A stretch of DNA of 64,000 nucleotides from Shimazuella soli (lineage in GTDB: Bacteria; Bacillota; Bacilli; Thermoactinomycetales; Thermoactinomycetaceae): positions 792,269 to 856,268 of the forward strand of contig NZ_JAKWBN010000001.1 of assembly GCF_022511585.1 (NCBI RefSeq). The letters run 5' to 3'. Of the stretch, positions 17,213-27,696 are shown in pieces. A program made the translations under genes and the position numbers. The notes under the pieces are model-generated. The model did no database searches. It was not told where the DNA came from and saw only the letters and a program-made list of their open reading frames with translations. The first letter of the stretch is position 1, and every line of letters starts with the position of its first letter.

Positions 17213-18115
17213 ATGATCATGACAGAGGCAAAAACATACATAAAAAACATGGCAGAAATAGTGCATCAAGAGCTGGATGTCATTAGTAAGGAATGGACAA
17301 GTATTCCTGCTACGCTACAAAAAGCAATGCGTTATTCCTTACTCGCAGGTGGAAAGCGGGTTCGTCCTGTTCTTACCATTGCTACAGCAGAAGCACTAGG
17401 TGGAAGCATAAAAATGGCTTTGCCTTTTGGCTGTGCAATTGAAATGATTCATACTTATTCTTTAATTCATGATGATTTACCAGCAATGGATGATGATGAT
17501 TACCGTCGGGGAAAGTTGACGAATCATAAAGTATTTGGGGAAGCAATGGCTATTCTAGCAGGAGATGGTTTATTGACCGAAGCTTTTGGATTGATTGCAA
17601 AAGGAGCAAGAGAAGCTCATTTACCTGCCGCGGTTTCACTCGATTTGATTCAAGAAGCAGTGCGGTATGCAGGGACACAGGGCATGATCAATGGTCAGGT
17701 ACAGGATATGGAAAGTGAATCTAAATCCATTACATTAGATGAATTGGAAGAAATACATCGTCGGAAAACAGGTGATTTAATTACTTATTCTATACGGGTT
17801 GGAGCATTGATTGCTGGAGCAAATCAAGAAACATTAGAAGCATTGATGACTTTTTCCTATCAGTTGGGATTGGCATTCCAAATCCAAGACGATATATTGG
17901 ACGTGGTTGGAGACCAAGAAATCATCGGAAAACCTGTTGGCAGTGATGAACATAATAAGAAGGCTACATATCCTTCCTTACTTGGATTGGATGAATCGAG
18001 AAAAAGATTACAAGATTGTATACACATAGCGCGTGAATCGATCCTAAATAGAGAAGACTTAGATCCGACTCGGTTATTGGAACTAGCAGATTATTTACTC
18101 TTGCGGGACAGGTAA
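17213..18115 (+). CDS. ispA: short-chain polyprenyl (farnesyl) diphosphate synthase
   Basis: 300 residues. Trans-prenyltransferase signatures: GGKRVRP near residue 47, the first Asp-rich motif DDLPAMDDDDYRRG, and the second FQIQDDILDVVGD. It condenses IPP with DMAPP/GPP to farnesyl diphosphate for undecaprenyl and quinone synthesis. Its position between xseB and dxs is the Bacillales order. Start ATG 17213 follows GAGGAAGGA; ATG 17219 is also possible. Confidence 0.95.
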   Translation: MIMTEAKTYIKNMAEIVHQELDVISKEWTSIPATLQKAMRYSLLAGGKRVRPVLTIATAEALGGSIKMALPFGCAIEMIHTYSLIHDDLPAMDDDDYRRGKLTNHKVFGEAMAILAGDGLLTEAFGLIAKGAREAHLPAAVSLDLIQEAVRYAGTQGMINGQVQDMESESKSITLDELEEIHRRKTGDLITYSIRVGALIAGANQETLEALMTFSYQLGLAFQIQDDILDVVGDQEIIGKPVGSDEHNKKATYPSLLGLDESRKRLQDCIHIARESILNREDLDPTRLLELADYLLLRDR

Positions 18116-18201
18116 GGTTCACCTATGCTATAATGTATTTCAAAATCTAGTAATTTGAACACCTTTTTGTGACCAAAGATACATAGAAACGTTCTTCGTT
18201 A

Positions 18202-18228
18202 CCGGTCTTCAAATAGACCGGCATTTTT
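18202..18228 (+). terminator. intrinsic terminator between ispA and dxs
   Basis: Arms CCGGTCT and AGACCGG around TCAAAT, followed by CATTTTTC. It lies 40 bases before the dxs start, so dxs may rely on partial readthrough or its own promoter. Confidence 0.75.
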
Positions 18229-18267
18229 CTGAACGAATATACAACTTTGAAAGCGAGGCGGTCTTTC

Positions 18268-20154
18268 TTGCTCCTCGAGCAGATCCAAACACCTACAGAC
18301 TTAAAGAAATTATCGGAGGATCAACTTCCCCAGCTGGCGGAAGAGATAAGGCAGTTTCTCATTAACAGTCTGTCCAGTACAGGTGGACATTTAGCATCAA
18401 ACCTTGGTGTAGTAGAATTAACCATTGCTCTGCACTATTTATTTAACAGTCCAGAAGATAAGTTTTTATGGGACGTAGGTCATCAAGCCTATGTACACAA
18501 GTTATTAACTGGCCGAGGAGACAAATTCTCTAGTCTTCGGCAGTACAAAGGTCTTTGCGGATTTCCTAAGATGAGTGAAAGTGAGCATGATGTTTGGGAA
18601 ACAGGGCACAGTAGTACTTCTTTATCTGGAGCGATGGGAATGGCTGCTGCTCGAGATATCAAAGGGGAAAGTAACAAAGTAGTGGCGATAATTGGGGATG
18701 GTGCGTTAACTGGTGGTATGGCTTTAGAAGCACTTAACCATATCGGTCAAGAACAAAAAGATTTAATTGTCATTTTAAATGATAATGAAATGTCTATTAG
18801 TCCTAATGTAGGTGCACTACATAACTACTTGGGAAGACTGCGTACGCATCGTCATTACAATAAAATGAAAGCAGAAGTAGAACAAGTCCTGAAAAAGATC
18901 CCTACTATCGGGGGGCCAGTGGCGAAAACACTGGAACGAGTAAAAGACAGCATTAAATTTTTATTGGTTTCTGGTGTGCTGTTTGAAACACTTGGTTTTA
19001 CTTATTTAGGCCCAGTTGATGGACACCATATGGATGAACTAATGGAGTGTTTGCGTCAAGCCGAACATACAAAGGGACCAGTACTTGTGCATGTTATAAC
19101 GAAAAAAGGTCAAGGATATAAACCAGCAGAAGATGATTCAGTCAACTTCCACGGCGTAGGGACTTATAAAATTGAGTCTGGTGCTTTTCAAAAGAAAAAG
19201 GCGAATGCTCCAGCTTATCCAGCTGTATTTGGAGAGACGATGGTCAAACTTGCTGCAAAAAATCAAAAGATCGTCGCTATCACACCAGCTATGATCACAG
19301 GTTCCAAATTGGACAAGTTTCAGCAAACCTATCCAGATCGTTGTTTTGACGTAGGAATTGCAGAGCAGCATGCCACAACATTTGCAGCTGGGTTAGCAAC
19401 ACAAGGGCTGAAGCCTGTGTTATCCATTTATTCGACTTTTTTACAGCGTGCTTATGATCAATTGATTCACGATGTTTGCCGCCAACATTTAAATGTTGTT
19501 TTCGCAATTGATCGAGCTGGATTTGTAGGGGAAGATGGCGAGACACACCAAGGTGTATATGACATCAGCTTTATGCGCTCTCAACCTGGACTAGTCATTA
19601 TGATGCCAAAAGATGAAAATGAATTGCAGCATATGCTTTATACAGCAACTCAATACGAATCAGGCCCGATTGCGGTGAGATATTCCAAAAGTGAAGGCGA
19701 AGGAGTCCCCATGGATGAGGATTTTCAATTAATCCCGATCGGAAAATCGGAAATGATTCGAGAAGGGAATCATGTGGCAATTCTTGCCTTCGGAAACATG
19801 GTTTCTTTGGCAGTACAAGCAGCAGAGCAATTGGCCCAAGAAGGAATTCAAGCGAAAGTAGTCAATGCACGTTTTGCAAAGCCTTTAGATGAAGAACTGT
19901 TGCTTTCTATCCATCAAGAGGGATTACCTATCATTACAGTCGAAGAGGGAACCAAAATTGGTGGTTTTGGCAGTGCTGTATTGGAGTTTTTTGCGGAACA
20001 AAACAAAAATCAACGAGTGTCTATCCTCGGTGTACCCGATTACTATGTAGAACATGGTAGTGTCAATGAACAACGAGCCGAAGTTGGTTTGACAGCTGAG
20101 GGAATTTGCGAGGTTGCAAGAAAAAGTTGTGTCCCTGATATTCAAAAGATCTGA
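18268..20154 (+). CDS. dxs: 1-deoxy-D-xylulose-5-phosphate synthase
   Basis: 628 residues from TTG at 18268, preceded by GAGGCGG at 6-base spacing; this gives the usual N-terminus ([14 protein letters not shown]). A TTG seven codons upstream is also open. Thiamine diphosphate motif [31 protein letters not shown], and transketolase segments [17 protein letters not shown] and [16 protein letters not shown]. It makes DXP from pyruvate and glyceraldehyde-3-phosphate, the first step of the MEP isoprenoid route that feeds IspA. Confidence 0.96.
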   Translation: MLLEQIQTPTDLKKLSEDQLPQLAEEIRQFLINSLSSTGGHLASNLGVVELTIALHYLFNSPEDKFLWDVGHQAYVHKLLTGRGDKFSSLRQYKGLCGFPKMSESEHDVWETGHSSTSLSGAMGMAAARDIKGESNKVVAIIGDGALTGGMALEALNHIGQEQKDLIVILNDNEMSISPNVGALHNYLGRLRTHRHYNKMKAEVEQVLKKIPTIGGPVAKTLERVKDSIKFLLVSGVLFETLGFTYLGPVDGHHMDELMECLRQAEHTKGPVLVHVITKKGQGYKPAEDDSVNFHGVGTYKIESGAFQKKKANAPAYPAVFGETMVKLAAKNQKIVAITPAMITGSKLDKFQQTYPDRCFDVGIAEQHATTFAAGLATQGLKPVLSIYSTFLQRAYDQLIHDVCRQHLNVVFAIDRAGFVGEDGETHQGVYDISFMRSQPGLVIMMPKDENELQHMLYTATQYESGPIAVRYSKSEGEGVPMDEDFQLIPIGKSEMIREGNHVAILAFGNMVSLAVQAAEQLAQEGIQAKVVNARFAKPLDEELLLSIHQEGLPIITVEEGTKIGGFGSAVLEFFAEQNKNQRVSILGVPDYYVEHGSVNEQRAEVGLTAEGICEVARKSCVPDIQKI

Positions 20155-20163
20155 GGTAATCGA

Positions 20164-20982
20164 ATGGCTAAGGAAAGATTAGACATTCTCCTTGTACAGA
20201 AAGGATATTATCCCAGTCGGGAACAAGCCCAGCGGGCCATTATGGCTGGGCTTGTTTTTGTAGACAACGAGCCTTCGACCAAAGTGGGTACGAAGTATCC
20301 AGTGGATAGTTCGATTCAAATAAAAGGAGAAACCCATCCTTATGTAAGCCGTGGAGGCTTAAAACTGGAAAAGGCTCTTCACGTTTTTTCTATTGATATG
20401 AATGATAAAGTGGTATTAGATATAGGTGCATCTACTGGCGGCTTTACGGATTGTTCCCTGCAAAACGGAGCTTCCTATGTATATGCAATCGATGTTGGCT
20501 ATGGTCAGCTTGCTTGGAAACTTCGTACAGATGAACGAGTAAAAGTGATGGAACGTACGAATTTTCGCCATGTACAAGCCGAAGACTTAGAAGGACCAAT
20601 TCCGAATTTTGCAACTATTGATGTTTCTTTTATCTCCTTATCGAATATCATGCCAACTTTAAAGCGTTTATTACCTGATGGAAGTGAAGTAGTAGCTTTG
20701 ATTAAACCGCAATTTGAAGCGCAAAAAGATCAAGTAGAGAAAAAAGGAATAGTGAGTGATGCAGCTGTTCATCATGATGTATTGAAAAGAATGATGGAAA
20801 TGTTCTTTCAGGAAGGGTATGGAATCGCAGGTCTTTCTTCCTCGCCGATAAGAGGAGGAAAAGGAAATATTGAATTTTTAGCGTATCTGATAAAAGGGAC
20901 GGATGAACGTTCTTTTTCTATAGAGGATCAGATCGAGCTGGTTTTACAAGAAGCTCATCGAACCCCCATGTTGGAAGAATAG
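20164..20982 (+). CDS. tlyA: TlyA-family rRNA 2'-O-methyltransferase
   Basis: 272 residues. An N-terminal S4 RNA-binding domain (ERLDILLVQKGYYPSREQAQRAIMAG) precedes an FtsJ/RrmJ-like SAM domain with DIGASTGGFTDCSLQNGA and an IDVSFISL motif. The family methylates ribose in 16S and 23S rRNA. It begins 9 bases after dxs and is probably in the same transcript. Confidence 0.92.
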   Translation: MAKERLDILLVQKGYYPSREQAQRAIMAGLVFVDNEPSTKVGTKYPVDSSIQIKGETHPYVSRGGLKLEKALHVFSIDMNDKVVLDIGASTGGFTDCSLQNGASYVYAIDVGYGQLAWKLRTDERVKVMERTNFRHVQAEDLEGPIPNFATIDVSFISLSNIMPTLKRLLPDGSEVVALIKPQFEAQKDQVEKKGIVSDAAVHHDVLKRMMEMFFQEGYGIAGLSSSPIRGGKGNIEFLAYLIKGTDERSFSIEDQIELVLQEAHRTPMLEE

Positions 20983-21008
20983 TTTTCTTATGGAGAGAGG
21001 GAGGGAGC

Positions 21009-21542
21009 GTGTCACAATCAGGTGATTCCATTGTTTTAGTACTTATCATTCTATTAATTTTGTTTTTGATTCTAAGAAAATGGGTTTCTTTTCAATTTGC
21101 CAAAGACATACTATTGAACAAAGCACAAAAAGAACCTAAACAGATAAAAGGAGAAGTAGCAGATTTACTTCGAGAATATGGTTATGAACCCATTGAGGGA
21201 AAGAAAAAAATCCCTATCTCTATCGAATTGGATAAAGAGCCCTATGAGAGTAGAATGTTTATCGATTTTTTGGCGATGAAAGAAGATTTATTATATGTGG
21301 TGCTTGTAGCAAAAGAGAGAAAACCACTGCGTAAGACAGGAGCAGCCATCCGTGATCATCTTTTCCCATTTTTTTTGCTCTATCGACCAGCAGGAATTGT
21401 ATATATCGATAAAGCAAAAAATAAAGTGTCGCTTGTACAGTTTTCTCATCCGGCGTTATTGGAATCACAAAAAAAATTTCCAATGGGTTATGTGATTACT
21501 TTTTTAATTGGTATGATTTTTATGTGGATAATACAAAAATGA
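21009..21542 (+). CDS. membrane protein of unknown function
   Basis: 177 residues from GTG at 21009 after GGAGAGGGAGGGAG. An N-terminal membrane helix (IVLVLIILLILFLILR), a soluble middle domain of about 120 residues with a DFLAMKEDLLYVVLVA strand-helix and many Lys/Glu, and a second C-terminal helix (GYVITFLIGMIFMWII). The middle loosely resembles nuclease-like domains of small membrane-tethered proteins, but no catalytic motif is secure. Tight spacing to tlyA and nadK places it in the same operon. Confidence 0.8.
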   Translation: MSQSGDSIVLVLIILLILFLILRKWVSFQFAKDILLNKAQKEPKQIKGEVADLLREYGYEPIEGKKKIPISIELDKEPYESRMFIDFLAMKEDLLYVVLVAKERKPLRKTGAAIRDHLFPFFLLYRPAGIVYIDKAKNKVSLVQFSHPALLESQKKFPMGYVITFLIGMIFMWIIQK

Positions 21543-21566
21543 TAAGCGTAACCTTGGGGTGGACAG

Positions 21567-22418
21567 ATGAAAACAATAGGCATCATGGCTAATCAAACAA
21601 AACCTACCGCACTGACGGTTGCAAAAAAGCTGACAGATCTGATTGAATACAAAGGTGCTACGGTATGTCTTGATACAGATTTGGCAAAAGTACTTGGTCA
21701 AGAAAATAAAGGAATTCCGTTGGATGACTTTCCGATCCATGTAGACTGTGCCTTTGTGCTCGGTGGAGATGGTACACTACTTGGAGTGGCAAGAAAATTA
21801 GCTGGTTCCCGCATTCCTATATTAGGTATTAATTTGGGATACCTCGGTTTTTTATCCGAAGCAGAACCAGAAGACCTCTCTGCATCCGTTGATCGAATAT
21901 TAGCGGGAGAGTATTGTGTCGAAAAAAGACTCATGCTAGAAGCAGAAGTGATTCGCCAAGATGAAGTAGTCAAAAGAGGAATTTCCTTAAATGATATCGG
22001 AATAGCAAAAGGTTCTTTTAGCCGGATGATTACGTGTACCGTAAAAATGGACGGAACCTTTGTCAGTACTTACTCTGGGGATGGGGTTATCATTTCTACC
22101 CCAACAGGTTCCACTGCTTACTCCCTTTCCTGCGGAGGTCCTATTGTTTGGCCGGGTTTGGAGTGTATTTTACTTACACCAATCTGCCCACATACATTAA
22201 CTTCACGTCCTATGGTGCTTCCAGCAAATAGTATTTTAGAAATCGAGGTTGCAGCCAATCATAACGAAATTGGTGTTACAATAGATGGTCAAGAAGGATT
22301 TACGTTAGAACGTGGAGATATTGTTCGAATTGGGAAATCACCTTGTTCCACACATTTGATCAAATGGAAAGAGCGTACTTTTTTTGAAGTAATCCGCAAA
22401 AAATTGCAAGAGCAGTAG
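21567..22418 (+). CDS. nadK: NAD kinase
   Basis: 283 residues. GGDGT motif ([16 protein letters not shown]) at about residue 65, [29 protein letters not shown], and the conserved [21 protein letters not shown]. It phosphorylates NAD to NADP with ATP or polyphosphate in the cytosol. It is within the tlyA-argR interval. Confidence 0.96.
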   Translation: MKTIGIMANQTKPTALTVAKKLTDLIEYKGATVCLDTDLAKVLGQENKGIPLDDFPIHVDCAFVLGGDGTLLGVARKLAGSRIPILGINLGYLGFLSEAEPEDLSASVDRILAGEYCVEKRLMLEAEVIRQDEVVKRGISLNDIGIAKGSFSRMITCTVKMDGTFVSTYSGDGVIISTPTGSTAYSLSCGGPIVWPGLECILLTPICPHTLTSRPMVLPANSILEIEVAANHNEIGVTIDGQEGFTLERGDIVRIGKSPCSTHLIKWKERTFFEVIRKKLQEQ

Positions 22419-22429
22419 GAGCGAATTTC

Positions 22430-22876
22430 ATGAAAGCACAACGTCATATTCGTATTCGGGAAATTATTACAAGCAAAGATATTGAAACGCAGGATGATCT
22501 AGTAGCAGAGTTAAAAAAAGCTGGCTATAATGTCACACAAGCGACAATTTCCCGTGATATCAAAGAATTGCATCTCGTAAAAGTTCCACTTAGCAATGGG
22601 GCTTACAAATATTCTTTGCCTGCCGATCGTCGCTTTAACCCATTGCAAAAATTAAAGCGTTTATTACAAGAATCTTTCGTTGGGATAGATTTTGCGGAAA
22701 ATCTTGTCGTCATGAATACATTGCCAGGTAATGCACATGCCATAGCAGCCTTATTGGATAATCTAGACTGGGATGAAATATTGGGGACGATTGCTGGAGA
22801 TGATACGATATTGATCATTTGCCGATCCAAACCAATAGCGGAAGAAATAGTTCAACGGTTCTTAGACATGTTGTAG
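22430..22876 (+). CDS. argR: arginine repressor
   Basis: 148 residues, AhrC/ArgR family. Winged-helix N-terminus ([42 protein letters not shown]) and C-terminal arginine-binding hexamerisation domain with [33 protein letters not shown]. It represses arginine biosynthesis and activates catabolism with L-arginine. It sits 11 bases after nadK, directly before recN as in B. subtilis. Confidence 0.96.
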   Translation: MKAQRHIRIREIITSKDIETQDDLVAELKKAGYNVTQATISRDIKELHLVKVPLSNGAYKYSLPADRRFNPLQKLKRLLQESFVGIDFAENLVVMNTLPGNAHAIAALLDNLDWDEILGTIAGDDTILIICRSKPIAEEIVQRFLDML

Positions 22877-22890
22877 GGGAAGATGAGTTT

Positions 22891-24588
22891 ATGCTAAAAG
22901 AACTGTCCATCCATCAATTTGCCATCGTAGAAAATATAAACCTGACTTTTGATCAAGGTTTCCACGTCTTGACGGGGGAAACTGGGGCAGGGAAATCCAT
23001 TTTAATAGATGCTCTAGGACTGGTCATCGGAGGCAGAGCTTCTAGTGATTTTGTTCGTCATGGTTCTTCAAAAGCAATTATTGAGGCTAGTTTTGACTTC
23101 CCAGCAGATCACCCTGCTATCACATTGTTAAAAGAATGGGATATTGAGGCAGAAGAGGAGTACCTCATCATTCGCAGAGAGATTGCAATAAGTGGGAAGA
23201 GCACTTGTCGAGTAAATGGACGTATGATCACTTTAGCCATGTTAAAACAATTAGGGAATCACCTCATACATATACATGGTCAACATGAGCATACGGGATT
23301 GCTACAAGTAGAAGAGCATCTTGTCTGGCTGGATCAGTTTGGTGGATCTAAAATCTTAGATAAACGTAAAGAATACCAAAATGTATATCGTCAATATCAA
23401 GAGATAACAAAACAAATCGCACAGCTCGATCTCGATCAGCAAGAAATGGAACGGAGAGTGGATATGCTTCAGTTTCAGGTATCTGAAATAAAAGATGCCA
23501 GATTGGTGGCTGGGGAAGAAGAAGCATTACAAGAAGAAGAAAAGCGGTTAGCCGGCGGGGAAAAACTAATTTCCCGGGTATCAGGAGCCTATCAGATTTT
23601 ATCGGCTGAAGGCGGTGGAATCACTCAGCTGCGTCGTGCGGTATCCTATTTGCAAGAAGTGGCAGGATTAGATTCCACAATCCAAAGCATTTTAGAAAAT
23701 ATAGAAGCAGCTACTTTCCAATTAGAGGAAGCTGCCCGGGATTTAAGCAGTTATCAAGATAGTTTAGATTTTTCACCGGAGCGGTTATATGAAGTACAAG
23801 ATCGAATTCATACAATCCGGCAATTGCAACGAAAATATGGAGAGACCACTTCTGATATTTTGAGCTATCTGGAGCGTGCAGAAGAAGAATTAGAGCGGCT
23901 TTTGAATGTAGAAGAAAATAAAGAACATCTATATGTGAAACAAAAACAGTTGAAAAATGAACTATTGCAAAAAGCAGCAGAGTTGACGCAGTTAAGAAAA
24001 CAAGCAGCTTCCGAACTGGAAGTACAAGTTGAAGCGCAACTAGCTGATTTGATGATGGGTTCTAGTGTTTTTCATGTCTCCTTTTTTCCTGATCCTTTCC
24101 AGAAAGCAGCAATTACTGCTACTGGGATGGATCAAGTTGAGTTTCAACTTTCTCCAGGTCCTGGAGAACCCCTCAGGTCCTTAACCAAAATTGCCTCAGG
24201 TGGGGAGTTATCTCGGATCATGCTGGCATTAAAATGTATATTTAGTGGGCGTGATCAAGTACAGACTCTAATCTTTGACGAAGTAGATACAGGGGTGAGT
24301 GGCCGGGCAGCTCAGGCGATTGCAGAAAAAATAGCCTTACTTGCTTCCGAAAATCAAGTATTATGTGTTACCCATTTGCCGCAAGTAGCATGTATGGCGG
24401 ATGTCCATTTTTATGTATCCAAACAGATCAGTGAACAAAAGACGAGTTCTGGGGTTGTAAAGCTAGATAAAGCAGGGAGAATCATGGAATTATCTAGAAT
24501 GCTCGGTGGGGCTGAAGTTACAGCTAGAACAAAGCAACATGCTGCCGAAATGTTATTTTTAGCGAATAAGGTCAAAACAAGACAGTAA
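22891..24588 (+). CDS. recN: DNA repair protein RecN
   Basis: 565 residues from ATG at 22891 after GGGGAAGATG; an upstream in-frame ATG lies inside argR and is unlikely. SMC-like ATPase: Walker A GETGAGKS near residue 34, long coiled coil, signature LTKIASGGELSRIMLALK, Walker B TLIFDEVDTGVSG and CVTHLPQVA. It acts in double-strand break repair on the nucleoid. Confidence 0.97.
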   Translation: MLKELSIHQFAIVENINLTFDQGFHVLTGETGAGKSILIDALGLVIGGRASSDFVRHGSSKAIIEASFDFPADHPAITLLKEWDIEAEEEYLIIRREIAISGKSTCRVNGRMITLAMLKQLGNHLIHIHGQHEHTGLLQVEEHLVWLDQFGGSKILDKRKEYQNVYRQYQEITKQIAQLDLDQQEMERRVDMLQFQVSEIKDARLVAGEEEALQEEEKRLAGGEKLISRVSGAYQILSAEGGGITQLRRAVSYLQEVAGLDSTIQSILENIEAATFQLEEAARDLSSYQDSLDFSPERLYEVQDRIHTIRQLQRKYGETTSDILSYLERAEEELERLLNVEENKEHLYVKQKQLKNELLQKAAELTQLRKQAASELEVQVEAQLADLMMGSSVFHVSFFPDPFQKAAITATGMDQVEFQLSPGPGEPLRSLTKIASGGELSRIMLALKCIFSGRDQVQTLIFDEVDTGVSGRAAQAIAEKIALLASENQVLCVTHLPQVACMADVHFYVSKQISEQKTSSGVVKLDKAGRIMELSRMLGGAEVTARTKQHAAEMLFLANKVKTRQ

Positions 24589-24717
24589 CAAAAATGTTCC
24601 GAACTGTTTAGGGGCTAGGAAGCATTTGTTACTTATAAGGCAACAGCATTGCGGGTAAATTATTCACAAGCCTCTCAAGTGCGAAGGAATAGGTAGAACT
24701 CGCAGGAGAGTGGTAAT

Positions 24718-25971
24718 GTGCAGCAAAAATGGTTGAAGCGATGTCTAGGCCTTATTTTTGTCCTTCTCCTAACCGTTGTCAGTTTGTCGCCGACTTGGCA
24801 AGATTTCATGGCATTTCCAAGTAAAATTCGGATGGTAAATGGAAAACTTTTAATAAAACCTGCTCATTTACCGATCCAATATAGTACCGATGAAGAAGGT
24901 ATTCATTATGCTACCCTAAACATTGGAAAAATACCCGTCAAACGCGCAACTGTCCAGATAGTTCCTCCTGTGAAAGTAATTCCAGGCGGTCAATCCATAG
25001 GGATTAAATTGAAATCCAAAGGGATCATGGTAGTAGGACATAATTTGGTTCAAACATCTGCTGGCAATGTTTCTCCTGCTGAAAGAGCTGGGATTCAAGT
25101 AGGAGATACCATTTTACGTGTCAATGGTCAAGCAGTTACAAGTGTAAAGACACTTGGTCTGCTTGCTATGGAAGCAGGAAAGGCAAATAAGTCCTTACAT
25201 TTTATTGTATCGAGAGAAAACAAACAGCATCAAGTTAGTTTAAAACCACTTATGGATCAAAAAGAACAGACCTATCGAATGGGGATGTATGTACGCGATA
25301 CAGCAGCTGGTGTCGGGACATTAACCTTTTTAGATCCAATTGCGCACAAATATGGGGCGCTTGGTCATGTGATATCGGATGTGGATACAGGACAACCGAT
25401 CATAGTAGGACAAGGAAAAGTACTTCGTTCTCATGTTACTTCCATTCAGAAGGGTGAATCAGGCGAACCAGGTGAAAAGCGTGCGATCTTTACAGATGAA
25501 GATCAAATACTTGGTAATATTGTCCGGAATACTCCCTTTGGAATATTTGGGGAGATGCGCGAATTACCAAATAAAGGGTTATATAATAAGCCGATAGCTG
25601 TTGGATTACAAGAAGAAGTAAAAGAAGGTCCAGCAAACATATTAACAGTGGTAAATGGACAAAAAGTAGAATCTTTTAAAATTCAGATCGTGAGTGTGAA
25701 TAAACAGCGCTCTGCTTCTACAAAAGGTCTTATTCTAAAAGTGACAGATCCACGACTCTTGAAACTAACTGGGGGGATAGTTCAAGGGATGAGTGGAAGT
25801 CCGATTATACAAAATGGTAAAATAATAGGTGCGGTGACTCATGTTTTTGTTAATGATCCTTCTGCTGGATATGGTACTTTCATCGAATGGATGCTCAAGG
25901 ATGCGGGAATACAAACCATTGCGGATACCTTAACAGGTGCCGCTTTTTTCTGTAGGTATTCCATTTTTTGA
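24718..25971 (+). CDS. spoIVB: stage IV sporulation protein B, SpoIVB serine peptidase
   Basis: 417 residues from GTG at 24718. N-terminal membrane anchor (CLGLIFVLLLTVVSLSP), a PDZ domain around residues 105-165 (AERAGIQVGDTILRVNGQAV), and an S55 peptidase domain with catalytic His about 217 (GALGHVISD) and GMSGSP about 358-363, then GYGTFIEWML. Secreted by the forespore, it cleaves SpoIVFA so that SpoIVFB can process pro-sigma-K. Adjacent recN and spo0A confirm it. Confidence 0.95.
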   Translation: MQQKWLKRCLGLIFVLLLTVVSLSPTWQDFMAFPSKIRMVNGKLLIKPAHLPIQYSTDEEGIHYATLNIGKIPVKRATVQIVPPVKVIPGGQSIGIKLKSKGIMVVGHNLVQTSAGNVSPAERAGIQVGDTILRVNGQAVTSVKTLGLLAMEAGKANKSLHFIVSRENKQHQVSLKPLMDQKEQTYRMGMYVRDTAAGVGTLTFLDPIAHKYGALGHVISDVDTGQPIIVGQGKVLRSHVTSIQKGESGEPGEKRAIFTDEDQILGNIVRNTPFGIFGEMRELPNKGLYNKPIAVGLQEEVKEGPANILTVVNGQKVESFKIQIVSVNKQRSASTKGLILKVTDPRLLKLTGGIVQGMSGSPIIQNGKIIGAVTHVFVNDPSAGYGTFIEWMLKDAGIQTIADTLTGAAFFCRYSIF

Positions 25972-26019
25972 AATGATAGCTTTTTATGGTAATTATAGGA
26001 AGAAGGAAAGAAGAATTCA

Positions 26020-26030
26020 TTTGTCGAAAA
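26020..26030 (+). promoter_or_regulatory. 0A box upstream of spo0A
   Basis: TTTGTCGAAAA, an exact match to the Spo0A-binding consensus TGTCGAA, 40 bases before the spo0A start. Autoregulation of spo0A through 0A boxes is known in B. subtilis; here it is inferred. Confidence 0.7.
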
Positions 26031-26070
26031 TGTTAAACAACAGTTTTGATAAGAGAAGGGGGAGAGTGAT

Positions 26071-26847
26071 TTGATTAAATTGATTATTGCGGATGATAAT
26101 CGGGAGTTTACGCAATTATTAAAAGATCATTTTAACAGTCAAGAAGATATGGAAGTATTAGGGGCAGCTCATAATGGTGGAGAGGTGCTGGAACTGATAA
26201 AGGAGCAAGTTCCAGATGTACTCGTATTAGATATTATCATGCCTCATTTGGACGGATTAGGGGTATTGGAACAACTCCAACAAATGAATTTGTCACCGGC
26301 ACCAAAAATTGTCATGTTAACTGCTTTTGGCCAAGAAAATATTACCCAGCGTGCCGTGGAATTAGGAGCATCTTACTACATTTTGAAGCCATTTGATATG
26401 GATGTGTTGACGGAGCGAATTCGCCAAATGATTGGACAATCTGTCTCAACAACTCCCCGGGTACGTGCTGCGATTCCTGTACCATCGCGCCTTGGCAACT
26501 TAGATGCAAATATCACCACTGTCATTCATGAGATCGGAGTTCCAGCTCACATCAAAGGCTATTTGTATTTAAGAGAAGCAATCACCATGGTGTATAATGA
26601 AGTCGATTTGCTCGGAGCGATTACAAAAACGTTGTACCCTCGAATTGCCAAAAAATTCAATACTACCCCTAGCCGTGTGGAGAGAGCAATCCGTCATGCT
26701 ATTGAAGTTGCTTGGAGTCGCGGAAATATGGATTCCATTAAAAATTTATTTGGTTATACGATAAATGTTACCAAAGCAAAACCTACCAATAGCGAATTCA
26801 TCGCGATGGTAGCCGACAAATTAAGGATTGAACACAAAATGGCATAG
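26071..26847 (+). CDS. spo0A: sporulation master regulator Spo0A
   Basis: 258 residues from TTG at 26071 after AAGGGGGAGAG. Receiver domain: IADDNREF acidic pocket, phospho-acceptor Asp54 in [12 protein letters not shown], Lys in YILKPFD. The C-terminal DNA-binding domain (from about 130) is highly conserved: [36 protein letters not shown] and [12 protein letters not shown]. It is the phosphorelay output for sporulation entry. A decayed copy of its last 160 bases lies at 27697-27859. Confidence 0.98.
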   Translation: MIKLIIADDNREFTQLLKDHFNSQEDMEVLGAAHNGGEVLELIKEQVPDVLVLDIIMPHLDGLGVLEQLQQMNLSPAPKIVMLTAFGQENITQRAVELGASYYILKPFDMDVLTERIRQMIGQSVSTTPRVRAAIPVPSRLGNLDANITTVIHEIGVPAHIKGYLYLREAITMVYNEVDLLGAITKTLYPRIAKKFNTTPSRVERAIRHAIEVAWSRGNMDSIKNLFGYTINVTKAKPTNSEFIAMVADKLRIEHKMA

Positions 26848-27050
26848 CTGAGTAATAACGTGATTTTTGGCAAGAAACATTATTAGAATATTGGCGCAAG
26901 TATAGCAACAAATATTCTATTGTTTCCAATCAATATATGAAAGCGGTTCAACTATACACCAACCTTTCTGGAATATCCGGTAAAAGGTGGTGTATTTTAT
27001 TTTGGATAATTTTAGCTTTATTAAATTCCATAATGAAGGATGGTGCTGCT

Positions 27051-27584
27051 TTGAAAGACCTAGAGTTCTTTTTAAAAGGATACAAACCGAGCTACTACAA
27101 TACCGAATTAGATGAAGAGTTTACAAAACACTTACCAGAGCTTATGAAATCGTATCCTTATATTGATAAGGGAATAGAATTAATGGATGATGTTCAGTAC
27201 TATTTGTTTTTTCAAAATGATGATTTAAAAATGGAATTTGAAGATAAGATGAAGGGTGTTCTAGTTCGTTCTCCTGAGTTTCATGAGATATTAGGGAATG
27301 CTCTTGGATATCCACCAAAAGCAGTACGTTTTTATGGACAAGCACAGAGGGATACAAGCCTTAAAAAGAAAAAAGTAGGTCTTCACTATGCCAGTATTTC
27401 TTGTTCATCGAGTATTGATGATATTGTTGAAAATGCATTCTGGCTATGGAATACATATTTTTTTGAGGATTCACAACAGAAATCTTTAAAGGTAAGAATT
27501 GATACGAAAATGCATAAGGTTTCTTATAGAGACAAGGAAACATTAATCAAATTACAAGATGCTTTCTTTGCGTCAGCTATGTAG
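27051..27584 (+). CDS. hypothetical protein, paralog of the gene at 53443
   Basis: 177 residues from TTG at 27051, which has GAAGGA 10 bases upstream; longer starts in the same frame lack a ribosome binding site. No signal peptide or membrane helix. It aligns along its length with the product at 53443-54024: FLKGYKPS / FLDGYKPA, FHEILGNALGYPPKAVRFY / FHMIVGETLGFPMRSVKYY, and VGLHYASISCSSSIDDIVENAFWLWNTY / IGVNWAGFFFSSHIDFVVEEVQWLFNTY. No known family is recognised. It sits between spo0A and the spo0A 3' relic, so it arrived or was duplicated with that rearrangement. Confidence 0.75.
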   Translation: MKDLEFFLKGYKPSYYNTELDEEFTKHLPELMKSYPYIDKGIELMDDVQYYLFFQNDDLKMEFEDKMKGVLVRSPEFHEILGNALGYPPKAVRFYGQAQRDTSLKKKKVGLHYASISCSSSIDDIVENAFWLWNTYFFEDSQQKSLKVRIDTKMHKVSYRDKETLIKLQDAFFASAM

Positions 27585-27604
27585 CCCCTTTGAGGGTTTT
27601 TTTA
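27584..27604 (+). terminator. intrinsic terminator after the paralog gene
   Basis: Short GC stem (GCCCC-TTTGA-GGG) followed by seven T. It starts at the stop codon of the upstream gene. Confidence 0.6.
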
Positions 27605-27696
27605 TTGTCTCTATTATGTCCTTCGATCAATTTTGAAAATGCAAATAATAATTAAATATTAGGAGCTATTCCAATAAATGTTGGATATAGTTTTCT

